Shown: positions 32,303 through 43,831 of the stretch, in pieces
Layout of the letters: each line of letters opens with the position of its first letter
Position numbering within the stretch: the stretch's first letter is position 1
NCBI GenBank assembly: GCA_002900995.3
Contig: CM035306.1
Coordinates: 3,196,100-3,260,099 of the forward strand
Direction: 5' to 3'
DNA: 64,000 nt
DNA from: Ganoderma boninense
Taxonomy: Eukaryota > Basidiomycota > Agaricomycetes > Polyporales > Polyporaceae
Translations under genes and position numbers: made by a program
The notes under the pieces: generated by a model
What the model saw: only the letters and a program-made list of their open reading frames with translations
Told to the model about the DNA's origin: nothing
Databases searched by the model: none

Positions 32303-34865
32303 TCACGGAATAGTCTTCACGACCTTGCGCCCCCTATCCTCGTCGTCGACAATGATGAGAGGCTCCGAAGGGCCGACGAGCGTGTCCTCGCGTTCGACAG
32401 CAAAGCCGCCAGGCTCGGCAACGAGTCTATCCTCGAGATCGACGTCCTCCGCGGAGCGCGGCACAGGCTCATCCTTCGGCAGGCGCACCAGCTGCAGGAG
32501 CAAGAACGACGTCGTGACGGCGCCGCAGCCCATGATGAAGATCGCCTTGGGAAACGTTCTGACGGTGCTCATGTACGTCAGGCCGTACACGAAGGGGCCC
32601 AACACCCCCGAACTGCAACATCGCGCCACCATATGCCATGTCAGAATAACTCCCAGTTCTGGGTACGCAAGGGAAGAGACGCACCTCAGGGACTGTACGA
32701 CGCTCATCGCACCGAAGAGCCTCCCGGAGTCCTTTCCACCGCGGCGACTGTAGAGGGTGAGCGCGACGCTCTGGATGGCGGGCCCGAAGCCCATGCCAAA
32801 CGCGCCGAGGGTAGCGACTCCCGCAAACATGAGCCCGCTTGTGCTGAACACCATGAGCATGTAGACGAGCACTTCGATGCCGACCGAAACTTTGGCGACT
32901 TTGAGGTCGAAGTTGGGGTCGTGATGGTGATGGTGTTCGCGGCGGGAAGGCGGCGAGAGGGCCCTGCTGGGCTGTTCGGCGGACAAAGAAACATCTGTGG
33001 GGCTCGCCAAAGGCTCGTCCGCATCCGCCGGAAGTCGGATAGGTGCATCTTTGGGTTTGAAGTATCGAATCACCACTGGAATTAGAGCATGTCAGGGTGA
33101 AAGCCCGCTGCAGATGAATGCGACAACCATACTCGGTAGGATAAGTGTTAGGAATGACGCCCTCGCGGCTCCGACAGAGCTGAACCAATATCCGACCTGC
33201 AAAGCTGTTCAGTTGTGTCAAATAAGAGCACCTCAACGATGGTCACCTGTTCCGTGTTCCACTCATACGTAGCCTCCAAGTATTGGATGACATAGAGGTA
33301 GAGTCCCTTCACAGCGCATCAGAGCTCTGCATAATGATGCGAGGTAAAACATGGCTCACCAAGAGAGAGATGACGAATCCATATGACATAACAATGAGGA
33401 GTAGATTCCAGTCCCTCTTCCGTCCCATGCTCGGTTTTCCACCATCCACACGAACCGGCAGGAAGATGGCCAGCGGCGTCAAGAAAGAGAACATCCTCTT
33501 GAAGAAAACAAGCGCGCCACCGTGCGCATGCGCCGCGAAGTACTCCTCATTCGCCACCTTGTACCGAGCACGAGCACCCAACATGTCGGCCTTGGACAGG
33601 GATTCGGGGATGACGAACCACACCAGGAGGGCATAGATGACATGGATGATGGCCGAGATGAAGAACACAACAATGAAGCTGCCCGTGAAGCGAATGAGGA
33701 GCCCACCGAGGACCGGACCAATAGCTACTCCGGTGAACAGCAGCCCTAGGTTGAGGGAGAACATCCCGGAACGAAGAGCGGGTGGGGTGCAATCGGCGAT
33801 GTAAGCGTGCACAGTAGCATTGATGAGTGTTTGACCTGGAGAGGACCATCAGATCGAACTGCGTCTGACCTGGGTACGCAAGAGCTTTACATACCGCCCA
33901 AGAACCCTTCTAAGATGGGACCGATAAGTAGGAACCAATATCCCCCGGGGATGTACTTATAGAACCAGAATGTTGAGAGGAAGCAAAGGTCCATCATCAA
34001 GACGCCGACCACCGCGCAGCCCAAGATCCTCGTCCGACCATAGCGGTCCGAGAGCTGTGGGGGTACTCGCATCGGTCCGCAAATCTCACAGAAGGCGAAG
34101 GGGTACAATAGAACTCACAGATCCCCACCACGCTGTGGTCATACAGGCGAGGATGCCCATCGAAGTCGTCATCGCCGTGTTCAGCTTCGCGACGATCGCT
34201 TGGACGGTCGGATCGGACGCGCAAACTCTCTGGTTGGGTTCTGCAGTCGCGCCGTTAGCACGCGCATAACTCTAAGGCATCGCCGCCAGATCCAGAAGAC
34301 CACCCACCATCGAACGCGACCGACACCTGGCGAGCGATCAGCGACACGACGTTGGCGCCTTGGTCAGGGCTGACCACCGGCCTATTCGCGAGGCAGGCCA
34401 GGTAGGTGAAGAGCTCGACCTTCGCCGCCATCGTAATGGTCATCGCGATTGCCGCGAACGGCACATACGACAAGAACCTGGCATACGCGATCTCCGCTGA
34501 GCACACGCGGGGCAGTGGAGATAGGGGAACGGGAGTGCTCACCACCAAGGCGTGGGGCGCTTGTACCAGGGGAGCTTCTGCCTCCATTCACTGTCAAACT
34601 CCTCCTCTGCAGCCTCCTCCTCCTCGACGAGCGTTTCTTCGAGGGCATGGTGGTGTTGGTGGGGATGGACGAGGTCTTGGAGGAGCTCGGCCTCTTCTTC
34701 GCTGATCGGTGCGCCCACGCCGGGGTTCACGAGGTCTTCGAGGCCAAAAGAGATGGAGTTCGCGGCGGAGTGTTGGGCATACCTTGGGCGCGAGCGCGAG
34801 CGCGACACGCCGTCGCCGGTGCGGAGGAAGGGGACACCGGCGTCCCGCGAGGATGCACGCGACAT
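32303..34865 (-). CDS. MFS transporter, first of a tandem pair
   Basis: Twelve-helix major facilitator, substrate unknown. ATG 34865 opens a long acidic/His-rich cytosolic N-terminus (MSRASSRDAGVPFLRTGDGV; a Glu run; HPHQHHH). WRQKLPWYKRPTPWW then marks entry into the first helix. The loop-2 signature appears as LSDRYGRTRILGCAVVGVLM, the DRxGR motif. LLIGPILEGFLGG, MHAYIADCTPPALRSGMFSL and NLGLLFTGVAIGPVLGGLLI are typical of the fungal tetracycline-resistance-like/SLC46-like branch. After a charged central loop (YKVANEEYFAAHAHGG), the second half includes GVATLGAFGMGFGPAIQSVA and LYSRRGGKDSGRLFGAMSVV. The C-terminus is acidic, ending EDRGRKVVKTIP. Several introns. The paralogue lies immediately upstream in the same orientation. 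Confidence 0.9.
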
Positions 34866-35609
34866 CGTATGATGTTACCGGGTTCTTACCTCGGAATGGA
34901 TTCCCCGACTAGGCTGTTGTCCGTTGGAGCTGTAGCTCAGCACGGGAGGCACTGGGGGTCCGAAAGCTTGACAGGCTGAGGGGGCAAGCACAGGGCGAAA
35001 TCGGTGGGGTGTTAGGAAAGGGTGAAATGAGCAGGTGCCGATAGCCTGAGGCTTGCAGGAAGGCCGAAGGGCCGAGAGATGCCGCGCGCGGTCGCAGTGT
35101 GATAGACTGCCGTTGCGTTCGTCGGACTGCAATCAGCGTGTAGATAAGTGAGTAAGGCAGAGGAGAGGGATGAGAAAGGGGGAGCGGGGCGGACTCTGCT
35201 CAGTCATCATTTGGGTAGAGTTGGGCTATGTAAGGAACCGCGATAGCAATACTTAGTTATCGCCGCGGCAACGTGCCGCAAACCGCGACTGCAAGGCATC
35301 TGGACCTGAAGGGATTTAAGTTGCCACGCTGTTCCCTGTCGGATTCGCGATGAACCGAACGCGTCAACAAGCAACCTGGGCCCCGTAGGAATAGAGTACC
35401 GCATCGGCCACTGTACAGTCGTGCTGCGTTGATGTCAACACAACCTCATCCGTTTCCAAACTTTGTCTGAACCCCGTCTCCCCCTCCTACTCTTCCCCAT
35501 TCAAACTACAGTTCTGCCCGACAAAATGGCCAGATCCCATTAGTAAGTCTCTTCTCCCCCCTCCGGTCTATTTCCCGGTTCGATTACTTCCGAATCTAAA
35601 CCTGCGGTC
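34866..35609. other. Intergenic region between tandem MFS genes
   Basis: Promoter side of the first MFS gene and 3' side of the second. A GGTTCGATTAC string near 35574 recalls a tRNA B box, but no tRNA fold surrounds it. No coding sequence is supported. Confidence 0.4.
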
Positions 35610-37789
35610 TCAACTTTGCGAAATTTCCTCGCCGGTTTCCGCTGAATGGTTCCTCTCCACGTCCCCCTTCCGCAGTCGGATAGACATCAGCAATACCAAG
35701 CTTATCAGCAGCGCTGCGCATCCGACCAGGAAGAATGCGCCAGGCAACGTCGCCACCGTCCGCGCGTATGTGAACCCGAACAGCGCCGGGGCGAGGATAT
35801 GGGAACTGTGTGACAAAGTGTTATGACACATCTGGACGCTGATCGGACCGTGCCAAGCTCGCAGCGGCAAACTTGAAACTCACCTTAGCGCGGACACCAC
35901 CGTCAACGCCCCCAGGAGACTGCCTGTGTCATGCCTCCCACGGCGGGCATAGAGGTCGAGGGCGAGGCTTTGCATCGTCGGCCCGAAGCTTGTGCCGAAA
36001 GAGACGCACATCGTGAAGACGGCGAAGAGGAAGCCCGAATGCGTGCAGAAAATCAGGATGTAGGATAAGAGGTCGGTGACAACTGCTGCACGAGCAAGGA
36101 GGAGGTCCATCGAAGCAACGGGCGCGACCTTTTTGCGAGACTGAGTTGATGGATATTCCCCCTGGTCTGATAGCAGTGGTTCTGACTCGGCGCTAGTTGC
36201 CTGACGCCTTTTCCAGATCCATGTGAGGAACTTGACGAGGACTACGATGACGAAATTAGTATGCAAACATTATGACATTGGAAGGACAGGACACCTACGT
36301 GGGAACATAATGGTTAAGTACGCGGCTTTGGCTATATGAATGGCTCCCAACCAGTAATTGATCTACACTGCGCTTGTCAAAGTCAAAGGTCAAGCTCGAT
36401 GGGTTAAATCACGTACCACACCGGACGTCCAATCGAATGCTACCCACACATATTGAATTTGAGAGACCAAAGAGCCCTGTTGGCAACGTCAGCGACGGAA
36501 ACGTAATTTGTAAGCCATCGAACACACCTGGATAAACACGCCAAATCCGTACGCCAGACCAAGGATGGTCATGCTCCAATCCATCGACCGTTTCCCATCG
36601 CCATGCTCGGTGCGCTCTGGAAGGAGCACGGCAAGTGGAGACACGACATCTAAGGCACCCGCGGTCCTCCTCAACCAACCCATCATCCCAGAGCCCATGC
36701 TCTGTAGGCGCTGTTGCCTCCGTACACGATGCTCTTGCATGTCAGTGGCAGATAGAGACTCTGGCATGATAAACCAGACCGCGAGCGACACCAATGTGTC
36801 GATGATAGTTGTGACGTAGAAGATAGGAAGGACTTCAGTGGTCTTTTGGATGATGTAGCCTGTGAGTATGGGCCCGACGCTCATCCCCACAAACAAAAGA
36901 CCCATGAGCTGCGAGAAAGCTCGTGATCTGAGGCTGCATCAGCTACGGAAGAAGCTTTCGAGGCTGAGTGGAGTGTACCTCTCAGCAGGATTCGAACAGT
37001 CCGAAATGTACGCATGCATGATGACAGAGGCCACAGAGATGCCTGAGATTTATTACCGGTCAGCTAAATATATCCAGGACAGAAGCAGAGGTTCGACGCA
37101 CCTCCTACCAACCCCTCGATGATAGGTCCCAAGGCGAACCACATATATGTTCCCGGGAGATCCTCCCAGAAATGGGCGGTCATCAAGAACACAAAGTCAG
37201 ACAGCATGAGACCCCCGACATTGAAGGCCAGCACGCCGATGCGCCCGTAACAGTCCGACAGCTACACGCGCCCGTATGTCAGAACCACACCAGGGCAGGC
37301 GCAGTTTGAGTGTACGCACAGCTCCCCACCATGCAGCGGTGAGCGTGGAGAGAAAGCCGGAAAGGCCGGCAACGATGGCAATGAACGTCGCGGCGGCAGC
37401 CTGGACCTCGGGCTGAGTATGACACGAGGCGGGGCCGTTGGTATCGTGGCCGAGTGCGCGGCATATGGTGAGGGTATAGATTTCGACGCGGGGGGCCACA
37501 GTCCCCGAGGTAGAGATGGCGGCCACTGCCACCAACGCTAGCATCCTGCATTAGAACATTACCGAATGTTGAGTTCCCCACTCGCGTCTTGTTATAAGCA
37601 TGTACATACCATGCCGGGGAGGGTTTTATCCATTTCTTCTCTACACCACGGTCAGACTCTTGGGTCGGTCCATGGGGATTAGGCGTAGCTGGATGAGGAT
37701 CGAATGTTAACGGTGACTGATAGGCGATGCGAGGGGGATTTCGCACCTTGGTCATGGACGTCTCCCTGGAGCAATGAGTGAGAGGACAT
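35610..37789 (-). CDS. MFS transporter, second of a tandem pair
   Basis: Paralogue of the neighbouring MFS gene, same branch. ATG 37789 starts MSSHSLLQGDVHDQ. An intron joins it to ATPNPHGPTQESDRGVEKKW and IKPSPAW. The first helix reads MLALVAVAAISTSGTVAP. A long luminal loop holds three Cys residues (CRALGHDTNGPASCHTQ). AATFIAIVAGLSGFLSTLTA and LSDCYGRIGVLAFNVGGLML carry the DxxGR motif. VIMHAYISDCSNPAERSRAF and LLFVGMSVGPILTGYIIQKT match the paralogue's MHAYIADC and LLFTGVAIGPVLGG. The second half contains FAVFTMCVSFGTSFGPTMQS and LDLYARRGRHDTGSLLGALT, also parallel to the sister gene. The end is HSAETGEEISQS. The pair is an obvious local duplication but has diverged widely, so it is not recent. 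Confidence 0.9.
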
Positions 37790-38222
37790 GGTGGTCAAGA
37801 GTGGGGACGAAGACCCTGCATGATACGGGACGCAGGCAATTCAGTCGGTCCACAGCGCTCGGCTGCGGGGGCATGGATGCTCTCTCGGAGTCTGGCTCGC
37901 CGCCCGCGTATTCGCATCCCGGTTCTAGGAGGAGACTTCCCAGCAGAATTGGTGAAACAAGAGGCAAGAAGGGGCACCGGGCACGCGGCTAGCCAATCAG
38001 AGCGCGATGATACGCGAGCATGATCATCAGATGCTGTGCTTCGGACTTGAATGCAGCTTATCAGATAGCTTCGGACTTGAATGCATCTTATCAGATATGC
38101 TCAGCGTGCGACGTCCGCTGCCAAGCGTCATCGGGCTCGCAGACAAGCTAGTCAAGTGCCGCGACCACGGCGAACGCAAAGGAGACATCAGCACCGTTCA
38201 CTCACATTTTACCCCCATCACC
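37790..38222. other. Intergenic region between divergent MFS2 and GMF genes
   Basis: Shared upstream region. It contains a two-copy 30-bp direct repeat (listed separately). No gene was seen. Confidence 0.45.
38038..38097 (+). repeat. Two-copy 30-bp direct tandem repeat
   Basis: Copies at 38038-38067 and 38068-38097, each starting GCTTCGGACTTGAATGCA and ending CTTATCAGATA, with one mismatch (G to T). The unit contains TTATCAGATA, which holds GATA-type core sequences (TATC and GATA). It may be a regulatory duplication in the promoter between MFS2 and GMF. Confidence 0.85.
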
Positions 38223-38902
38223 ATGGTCCGTTCCTTTCCACCACGTTCTAGTTCTATCATCCATGTCCTGAAGACCCTCGGCGGTCCTCTCGATCCGAAT
38301 AGTCCCGAACCGTCGACATTCCGCAAGAGCTCAAGGCAGCCCTCCGCAAGTTTAGATTCGCCAGGCGAAATGCTGGACACGCCGCGATGGTGATCAAGAT
38401 CAACAAACAGAAGCTGATCATGGAAGAGGTGGAGCAGTTTGACGACATTAGCATCGAGGACCTCGCCGAAGGTGAGCGCTGAGCAAGCGGCATACCCAGA
38501 CCTCATACCCCCTCGGCCATCGTGCGAAATCGTTCCCTCATCGAATCCCGACGACCACCCAATGTCCGTGTGTTGACCCTGACGGACCGTCCCAGAGCTC
38601 CCCGAAAACGCTCCGCGTTACGTCCTGCTCTCGTACGAGCTCAACCATTCCGACGGCCGGAAGAGCTTTCCCCTTGTCCTCGTTAACTGGGCGCCGACGT
38701 CCAGTGAGATGAGTCTTTTGACCCTGCACGCAAGTGCCTTCCTTGATTTCCAGTCCACGGTGCGCAACGTTGACTCCATTCCTTCATCCTTGACTGAAAG
38801 TCACGACTCACGTAGGCGGACGTGAGCAAGGTGATCGAGGTTCGGGATGGAGCAGAGGGGTTCACAAAGGACTTCATTGATGCGAAGCTTCTCGTCAACT
38901 GA
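38223..38902 (+). CDS. Glia maturation factor-like ADF-H protein (Arp2/3 debranching)
   Basis: Small actin-depolymerising-factor homology protein that in yeast (Aim7/Gmf1) binds Arp2/3 and prunes actin branches. Exon 1 codes only for the initiator ATG (38223-38225). Intron 38226-38302 follows at once. Exons 38303-38471, 38596-38759 and 38816-38902 complete 140 aa. Sequence: MSRTVDIPQELKAALRKFRF, then AAMVIKINKQKLIMEEVEQF, EDLAEELPENAPRYVLLSYE, GRKSFPLVLVNWAPTSSEMS and LLTLHASAFLDFQSTADVSK. VIEVRDGAEGFTKDFIDAKL ends the chain. LNHSDGRKSFPLVLVNWAP and the Arp2/3-facing pattern are typical of GMF rather than cofilin. Size is exactly that of the family. Confidence 0.93.
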
Positions 38903-39060
38903 GCGTGATGAGGATATCTGCGAAGACCGAATGAGCAGTCTACAGACACTTGTATGATACCCCGGTATGTCCGAGTTTTGCTTTTTGTAGTGCTATCGAA
39001 ACAGCATCCCACACACCGTGAATATTATCTCCCCTAGGGAGAGTGGATCACACTAAGTCC

Positions 39061-40653
39061 TCAGCCGACGTACCCCTCCATAATGCCTGCAAGCACCCAA
39101 CAGTTACCTGCCACATAGATCAGCCCCCGTACCCACAGTCCGAAGAAGACGTTCTGGCCGAGGAACTCGAGCTTGTACGCTTCGCTCAGCCACAGACCCT
39201 GCGTCCCAATCCACACCACCGCATATGCGAGCGCACGACGCCAGGGTATTGAGAGTTGTGGCAAGAGAAGAGGTAAAAACAGAGTATACCACAAGAAGTA
39301 CTGTTTGTTATGAGTCATGAGCGGGACCATACCATCGTCACTACAGTGTTTGAATAGCTCACCTGCGACGTGCAGACCTTGTTGAATATGACGAACACGA
39401 ACGTCTGCACGGTCCACGTGAAGACCAAGCGTTGCTTGTTGCGGCCGAAGAGCAAACCCGTCCCGAGCGTAAGGGCCATTTGCGGGACGAAGCTCGTGAG
39501 CGGGGACCGAAGGAGCCGTCTCCAGCCCGTCACTTCGAGGACAGGCTCGCCAGGCGCGGAGGGATATGTGAGGTACACCAAGTAGAAGTAGGGCGAAAAG
39601 TTATGTCTGTGATCAAGCCGGTGGAGGTGATACAGGTAAGACTCCTCCAGGAACGGCTGTCCCCATCTACAGCATTCGATGTCATAGTCAGACCTCGGCG
39701 AAGGCGGTCGAGGAATGTGGATCGGAACAGAGGCACTCACATAGCGTACATGGCAGCCCCCAGACCGACGAAGGTCAGCCCGCTGATGAGCCCGAACCTG
39801 ATCGTGTGTCCGTTTACGATGGAACGGAGGTACCCAGCACGGCCGCCCCCGAGTCCATGCTGTCTCCCAATCACCCCGAGGCACGCGACGCCGTAGATGA
39901 AGGGATATATCTTCCAGTGGGTCGACAAACCCAGGAAGACAGCACACACATCCCAGTTTCCTTTCAGCGCGTAGTAAACCGTCGCAAGGACGAAGAGGGA
40001 GAGGACAGACTCGGACGAGCCGCGCGTAGAGATGGTGAAGACGAGAGGGCTGAGGAGGTGCAGGGAGACCAAGAACGTCGCTCGACGGCGTGTCGCCTCG
40101 TCCTTGTCTGTCGCTTTGGTGGCGCCGGAGGGGTGTTTCTCTGCCGACGTTGCGGATGTTCTACGCTGCGCATCGACATCGGGGAGGATGATAGACACGA
40201 GCAGGTTGTACATGATGACACCTGCAAGGATATCCGCAGCTGCGAACACGAACTTGCCGAAGGACGGGTGCAGCCATTCGTTCGGGGCGAGGAGGACAGC
40301 AAGCAGAGGCGTGTAGCGGTATGTTGCGCGAGTATACGGACTTGACGGATTGAACCAAACGACGCGTCAGACTCACCACATCCCACATCCCAACACACAA
40401 CTACCTGGACTCACCTTCCAACCTGGAAGTACGTAGCTAGGGGGCCCTCTGCACGGTTCTCCGGGGACGGTTCCAGCACGAACCGAGAGGCATCGCTGAA
40501 GACACGGTAGTCGACGTCGGTGTATTTGACTATGGAATGCGCATCGTGCCACTCGCTGTATACGATGAGCGCGACGCGCAAGAGCGAAGATATCAGGATT
40601 ATGCTGGAGAAGGAAGGCACATGTTGGAGGATGCGGTCAGAGTGAAAGGACAT
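39061..40653 (-). CDS. GPI14: GPI mannosyltransferase 1 (PIG-M/Gpi14)
   Basis: Adds the first alpha-1,4-mannose to the GPI anchor precursor on the luminal side of the ER, from dolichol-phosphate mannose. ATG 40653 starts [20 protein letters not shown], a first membrane helix. The luminal loop [18 protein letters not shown] carries the DxD-type catalytic motif. [20 protein letters not shown] and [19 protein letters not shown] follow across an intron. SGSS-like [40 protein letters not shown] and [20 protein letters not shown] are PIG-M blocks. [20 protein letters not shown] and [12 protein letters not shown] form the conserved late helix. The end is [12 protein letters not shown]. The hydrophilic loop [20 protein letters not shown] between helices is longer than usual. 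About 430 aa, eight or more helices. Confidence 0.94.
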
Positions 40654-41071
40654 GACGCGCTACGCGCCAAGCGCCGTCTTCGCGACACTGCTACAGATTC
40701 AATGTTGTGTCAAGTAGAGTCCAGTCCGTCTCCGTTTTCGTTCAGCCTCCGACCGCGAACCATGGCTCTCACACCCGAACACGTCAGCTGGAGTCAAGCC
40801 AAGCTCCGTTGCGACGGTGCGTGTCCATAGGGGTGGAAATAATGATATTTGGAGACCGAATGACAGCGTTCCGAGCATGGCATCGGCAACTTCACCATGG
40901 TTGTGCATGAAGAGGGAAACACACACACACAATGACATTCCACAACAAAAGCGAATGAGCAAGGAAGTCAAGACTAGTAGGTAACACGTAGGTCTACGCC
41001 AGGGCAATGACTAAAGGTGGGTTCAGTCAGGAATCGGGAAGGAACATACATCCAGCAGAGGAGACGGTTGC
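40654..41071. other. Intergenic region with a short CA run
   Basis: Upstream of GPI14 and downstream of SAR1. A short (AC)n run lies near 40918-40931. A weakly hydrophobic frame exists on the minus strand but shows no family motif. No gene is supported. Confidence 0.4.
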
Positions 41072-42034
41072 TTAGATCTGTCGGGTGACACGTCGTTTTA
41101 GCTATCTGGTCACACCTCAAGGGGATACCGGGACACGTACGTATTGTGAGAGCCACCGGAAGCCCTCGCCGTAACCCTGCCGCTGGACGACGGAGCACAT
41201 GAATATCTCAATGGGGCGGATATCGTTGAGAGGAACCTTGCCCTGGAAGCGTGGTTGCGGGTGCACAGCAGCGTGGAGAGCGGACGCGATAGTCAGAAAA
41301 CGGCAATGAAAACTGGAACCAGTGCAATTCGGGCTACGCACCTTGCCGGTGGTCTGGTAGAGGCCTAGCTGATGCCGGAGCTCGTCCTCGCTCACGGCGC
41401 CTGGCGCGTCTATCTTGTTGCCGAGGATAAGGAAGGGGACCTTAGAGAGCTCCTCGATAGAGAGGAGGGCATCAAGCTCCGCCTTAGACTCGGAGAATCG
41501 CTCGAAGTCAGCGCTGTCAACCAGGAAGATAATGCCATCGACTTCGGGGAAGTAATCGCGCCAGAGACGGCGGGCTGGAGTGGTACAGATGCTCAGAATG
41601 CAATGCCACGGAAACAGGATAAAACATTGTGTTCGTACCCTGCTGGTGACCACCCAAATCGTAGGTCGTGAACTTCACGTTACCAATGGCAAGCTCCTCG
41701 GATGCTAGGAAGAGACTCAATGCATAGAAACGAAGATACCAGCGTGGGTACTCACTTGGATGGAGCGTAGGTTGAAGGGTCGCGAGACGGTCATTCTTCA
41801 ACATGTGCAGGAGGGTCTGCACAACATTGCCATGGGCATAAGCATGTAGAAGAAGGATTGGAAGAAGAACAACGCACCGTCTTGCCAGCATTGTCGAGCC
41901 CAAGGAAGAGGATTTTGGCGTTCTTGTGCAGAAGACCTGGAGAACGGTCATTGAATGCCGTCTGTTTGCGTTTAAGTTGCTCGTAACGCACCAAGCTGGG
42001 CAAGGACGTCCCAAAACCAGTTGATAATGAACAT
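41072..42034 (-). CDS. SAR1: Small COPII coat GTPase SAR1
   Basis: Arf-family GTPase that starts COPII coat assembly at ER exit sites. ATG 42034 starts [15 protein letters not shown], the membrane-inserting amphipathic helix. [19 protein letters not shown] is the P-loop. [31 protein letters not shown] (switch II) and [20 protein letters not shown] follow. [20 protein letters not shown] is the NKxD motif with the Sar1-specific continuation. [20 protein letters not shown] and FRWLSQY lead to the end. A donor GTACGT at 41140 and acceptor CCGACAG at 41078 splice into a last exon of only ATC TAA, giving the classical Sar1 C-terminus LSQYI. Without this splice the chain would end RVPVSP. About seven introns. 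Confidence 0.96.
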
Positions 42035-42819
42035 GGCGTGGTTGGCGGGGAGGGAGAACGAGAGCGGGGAGGGGGGAGGAGAGTGGCTGAAAGAGGTGAG
42101 CTTCGCGAGGCGTGCTCGGGCTGTTACAGTGACGTGGTCGTAGACGCCCGTGTCTCAATCGTGCTCTGAGTCTCTATCGAGAACAGCCCAGAAACACATG
42201 GGATCGTTACCCTCGTCCGCTCAGCACGCTCAGCGAACCGTATACTTGTACTTGACAGCCATGGGCGAATACTGAGCTCACCGTAGAGCATCCTTTGAAA
42301 TCTGACTGGCTGAGGAGCAAGCAATGGGTCGATGCGCCCTCAAACCTTGCGTCCTAAATTCCCAACTTATATACTTTATGATCATTCTTCGCAGGATAAT
42401 ATAATAATGGAACCAAGCCTATTCATTCTCTGATTCTCCTGGATGCATATACTCTAGGACATAAAGACAATATCGAAGACAAGAAATGTGGGGAGGTTCT
42501 GACACTCACTTCACCACAGCATCGAAAGATGGGTGGGTGAGCTCTTTATCCTCCCCAACCTACGGACTCACTCTCCGCAATACCGAATCGCCATGTCCTC
42601 TGTGCTGAGTGTCGAAGGGACAGGCACTGTCTAAAAGGTTGCGTGAGGAGAACAACTTGGGCTGTCCTTGCCTTTAAACTTTTATTGTTTGTGGCTGTTT
42701 GGCGCAACGGCCACGCGCACGGGCCATGCCGGTTTTGCGAAGTTCAGAAGCGCCAAAGGACTCGGAGGCGTTGGTGATCGCAATAAGTACAACATCCACC
42801 TGAAAAATGGCGAGGGACA
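42035..42819. other. Intergenic region, AT-rich core
   Basis: Promoter side of SAR1 and 3' side of the SRP receptor gene. The stretch at about 42355-42480 is clearly AT-rich. No gene, tRNA or repeat is supported. Confidence 0.4.
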
Positions 42820-43831
42820 CTAGGCCAAGTCCTCCAACCACTCGCGCAAGGGCGACAACCGATCGCCTGCAGAGTGCTTTTCGTCTGCCGGGACACCAGC
42901 AGCCTCACCCACCGCCACTGAAGTACCAATGAACCCAACCTCGCCACCTTCCCATTCGGAGAACTTGAACTCCCCGCTTCCCGTGCACTCCAACCCGCCC
43001 ATCTGCGAGTCCGAATCCTCCGCTCCCAAACTCTCCACTCCGACGCCGCCTGCGTGCGATGCCCTCCGCTTCTCCAACTCCCGCTCGAGGATGGTGCGTA
43101 CGCGGTTGATCGCGAGCTGCTCTGCGGATGCTGTCGCGGTGGGCTTGATGAGGTCGCACTTGTGCGCGGCGATTGTGAGAGAAGGGGTCTCGCGAGAGGG
43201 GGGCAAGGACGTCAGGGCGTTGAGGATCATATGTAGGTGCCTAGAAGAAGACGTCAACGCGACTAAGACCATGAATAGGGATGGCGGGGGACGCACTCAG
43301 CGACCGCAGGCCCATTACGCGAGATGGTGCTTGCGTCAACTACGAATGCGATGGCTTTCGTATCGGGTAGATGCTCTTGGAACTGGTCGCGAATGCGAGG
43401 GTGGCCAGGAACGTCGATGACTCGGAGGGCCTTATGACCCGATGAAAGGGGTACAAGAGCCATATTTGTTTGCATGGATGTATGCGTGGGGAGAGTCTGG
43501 TTATATGCTAACTGGACGTCATGCCAGGGGATGAGCGGTACTGGCCAAGGCATGCAATACGAGAACGTACTGTGGTGAGTATCGCGGTCTTGCCAGCATC
43601 GGAACAGCCTGCGAGAACTACAGCATCTCCACGTTTCGCGGACTTCTTACGCGCGAGGAACACGGAAACTATACACAAGGGGTTGTTTGTCTAATCCAGG
43701 AGCAATGAGCAAGAAGAAACGGTACCTGCGACTAGGAAAAGGGCAAGAAAGAGGGCAGCAGCGAGTTGCAGTTGAGGAGTGAAAACCGAGGCAGGGGAAA
43801 GGACCTCTGGATCAGGTAGTTTGCCGTCCAT
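42820..43831 (-). CDS. SRPRB: Signal recognition particle receptor subunit beta
   Basis: ER-membrane GTPase that anchors the SRP receptor alpha subunit. ATG 43831 starts MDGKLPDPEVLSPASVF, followed by a membrane helix (LQLAAALFLALFLVAVSVFL) and a basic stop-transfer (ARKKSAKRG). The P-loop is VVLAGCSDAGKTAILTTL. THTSMQTNMALVPL is switch I. KALRVIDVPGHPRIRDQF carries DxPGH, the G3 motif. AIAFVVDASTISRNGPAVAE and HLHMILNALTSLPPS follow. The G4 motif reads AAHKCDLIKP (HKCD for NKxD), as in other SR-beta. The C-terminal region EFKFSEWEGGEVGFIGTSV has the SR-beta G5 context. The end is PLREWLEDLA. It diverges from UTP21, with 304 bp between starts. Confidence 0.93.

Noticed and set aside
32469..33236. 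Minus-strand frame of 255 codons within the first MFS gene
   Set aside because: Out of frame with the membrane helices and motifs, His/Arg-rich, and crosses MFS introns.
35560..35600. tRNA-like B box (GGTTCGATTAC)
   Set aside because: No A box at the right distance and no acceptor or anticodon stem can be drawn around it. The B box itself deviates from the consensus.
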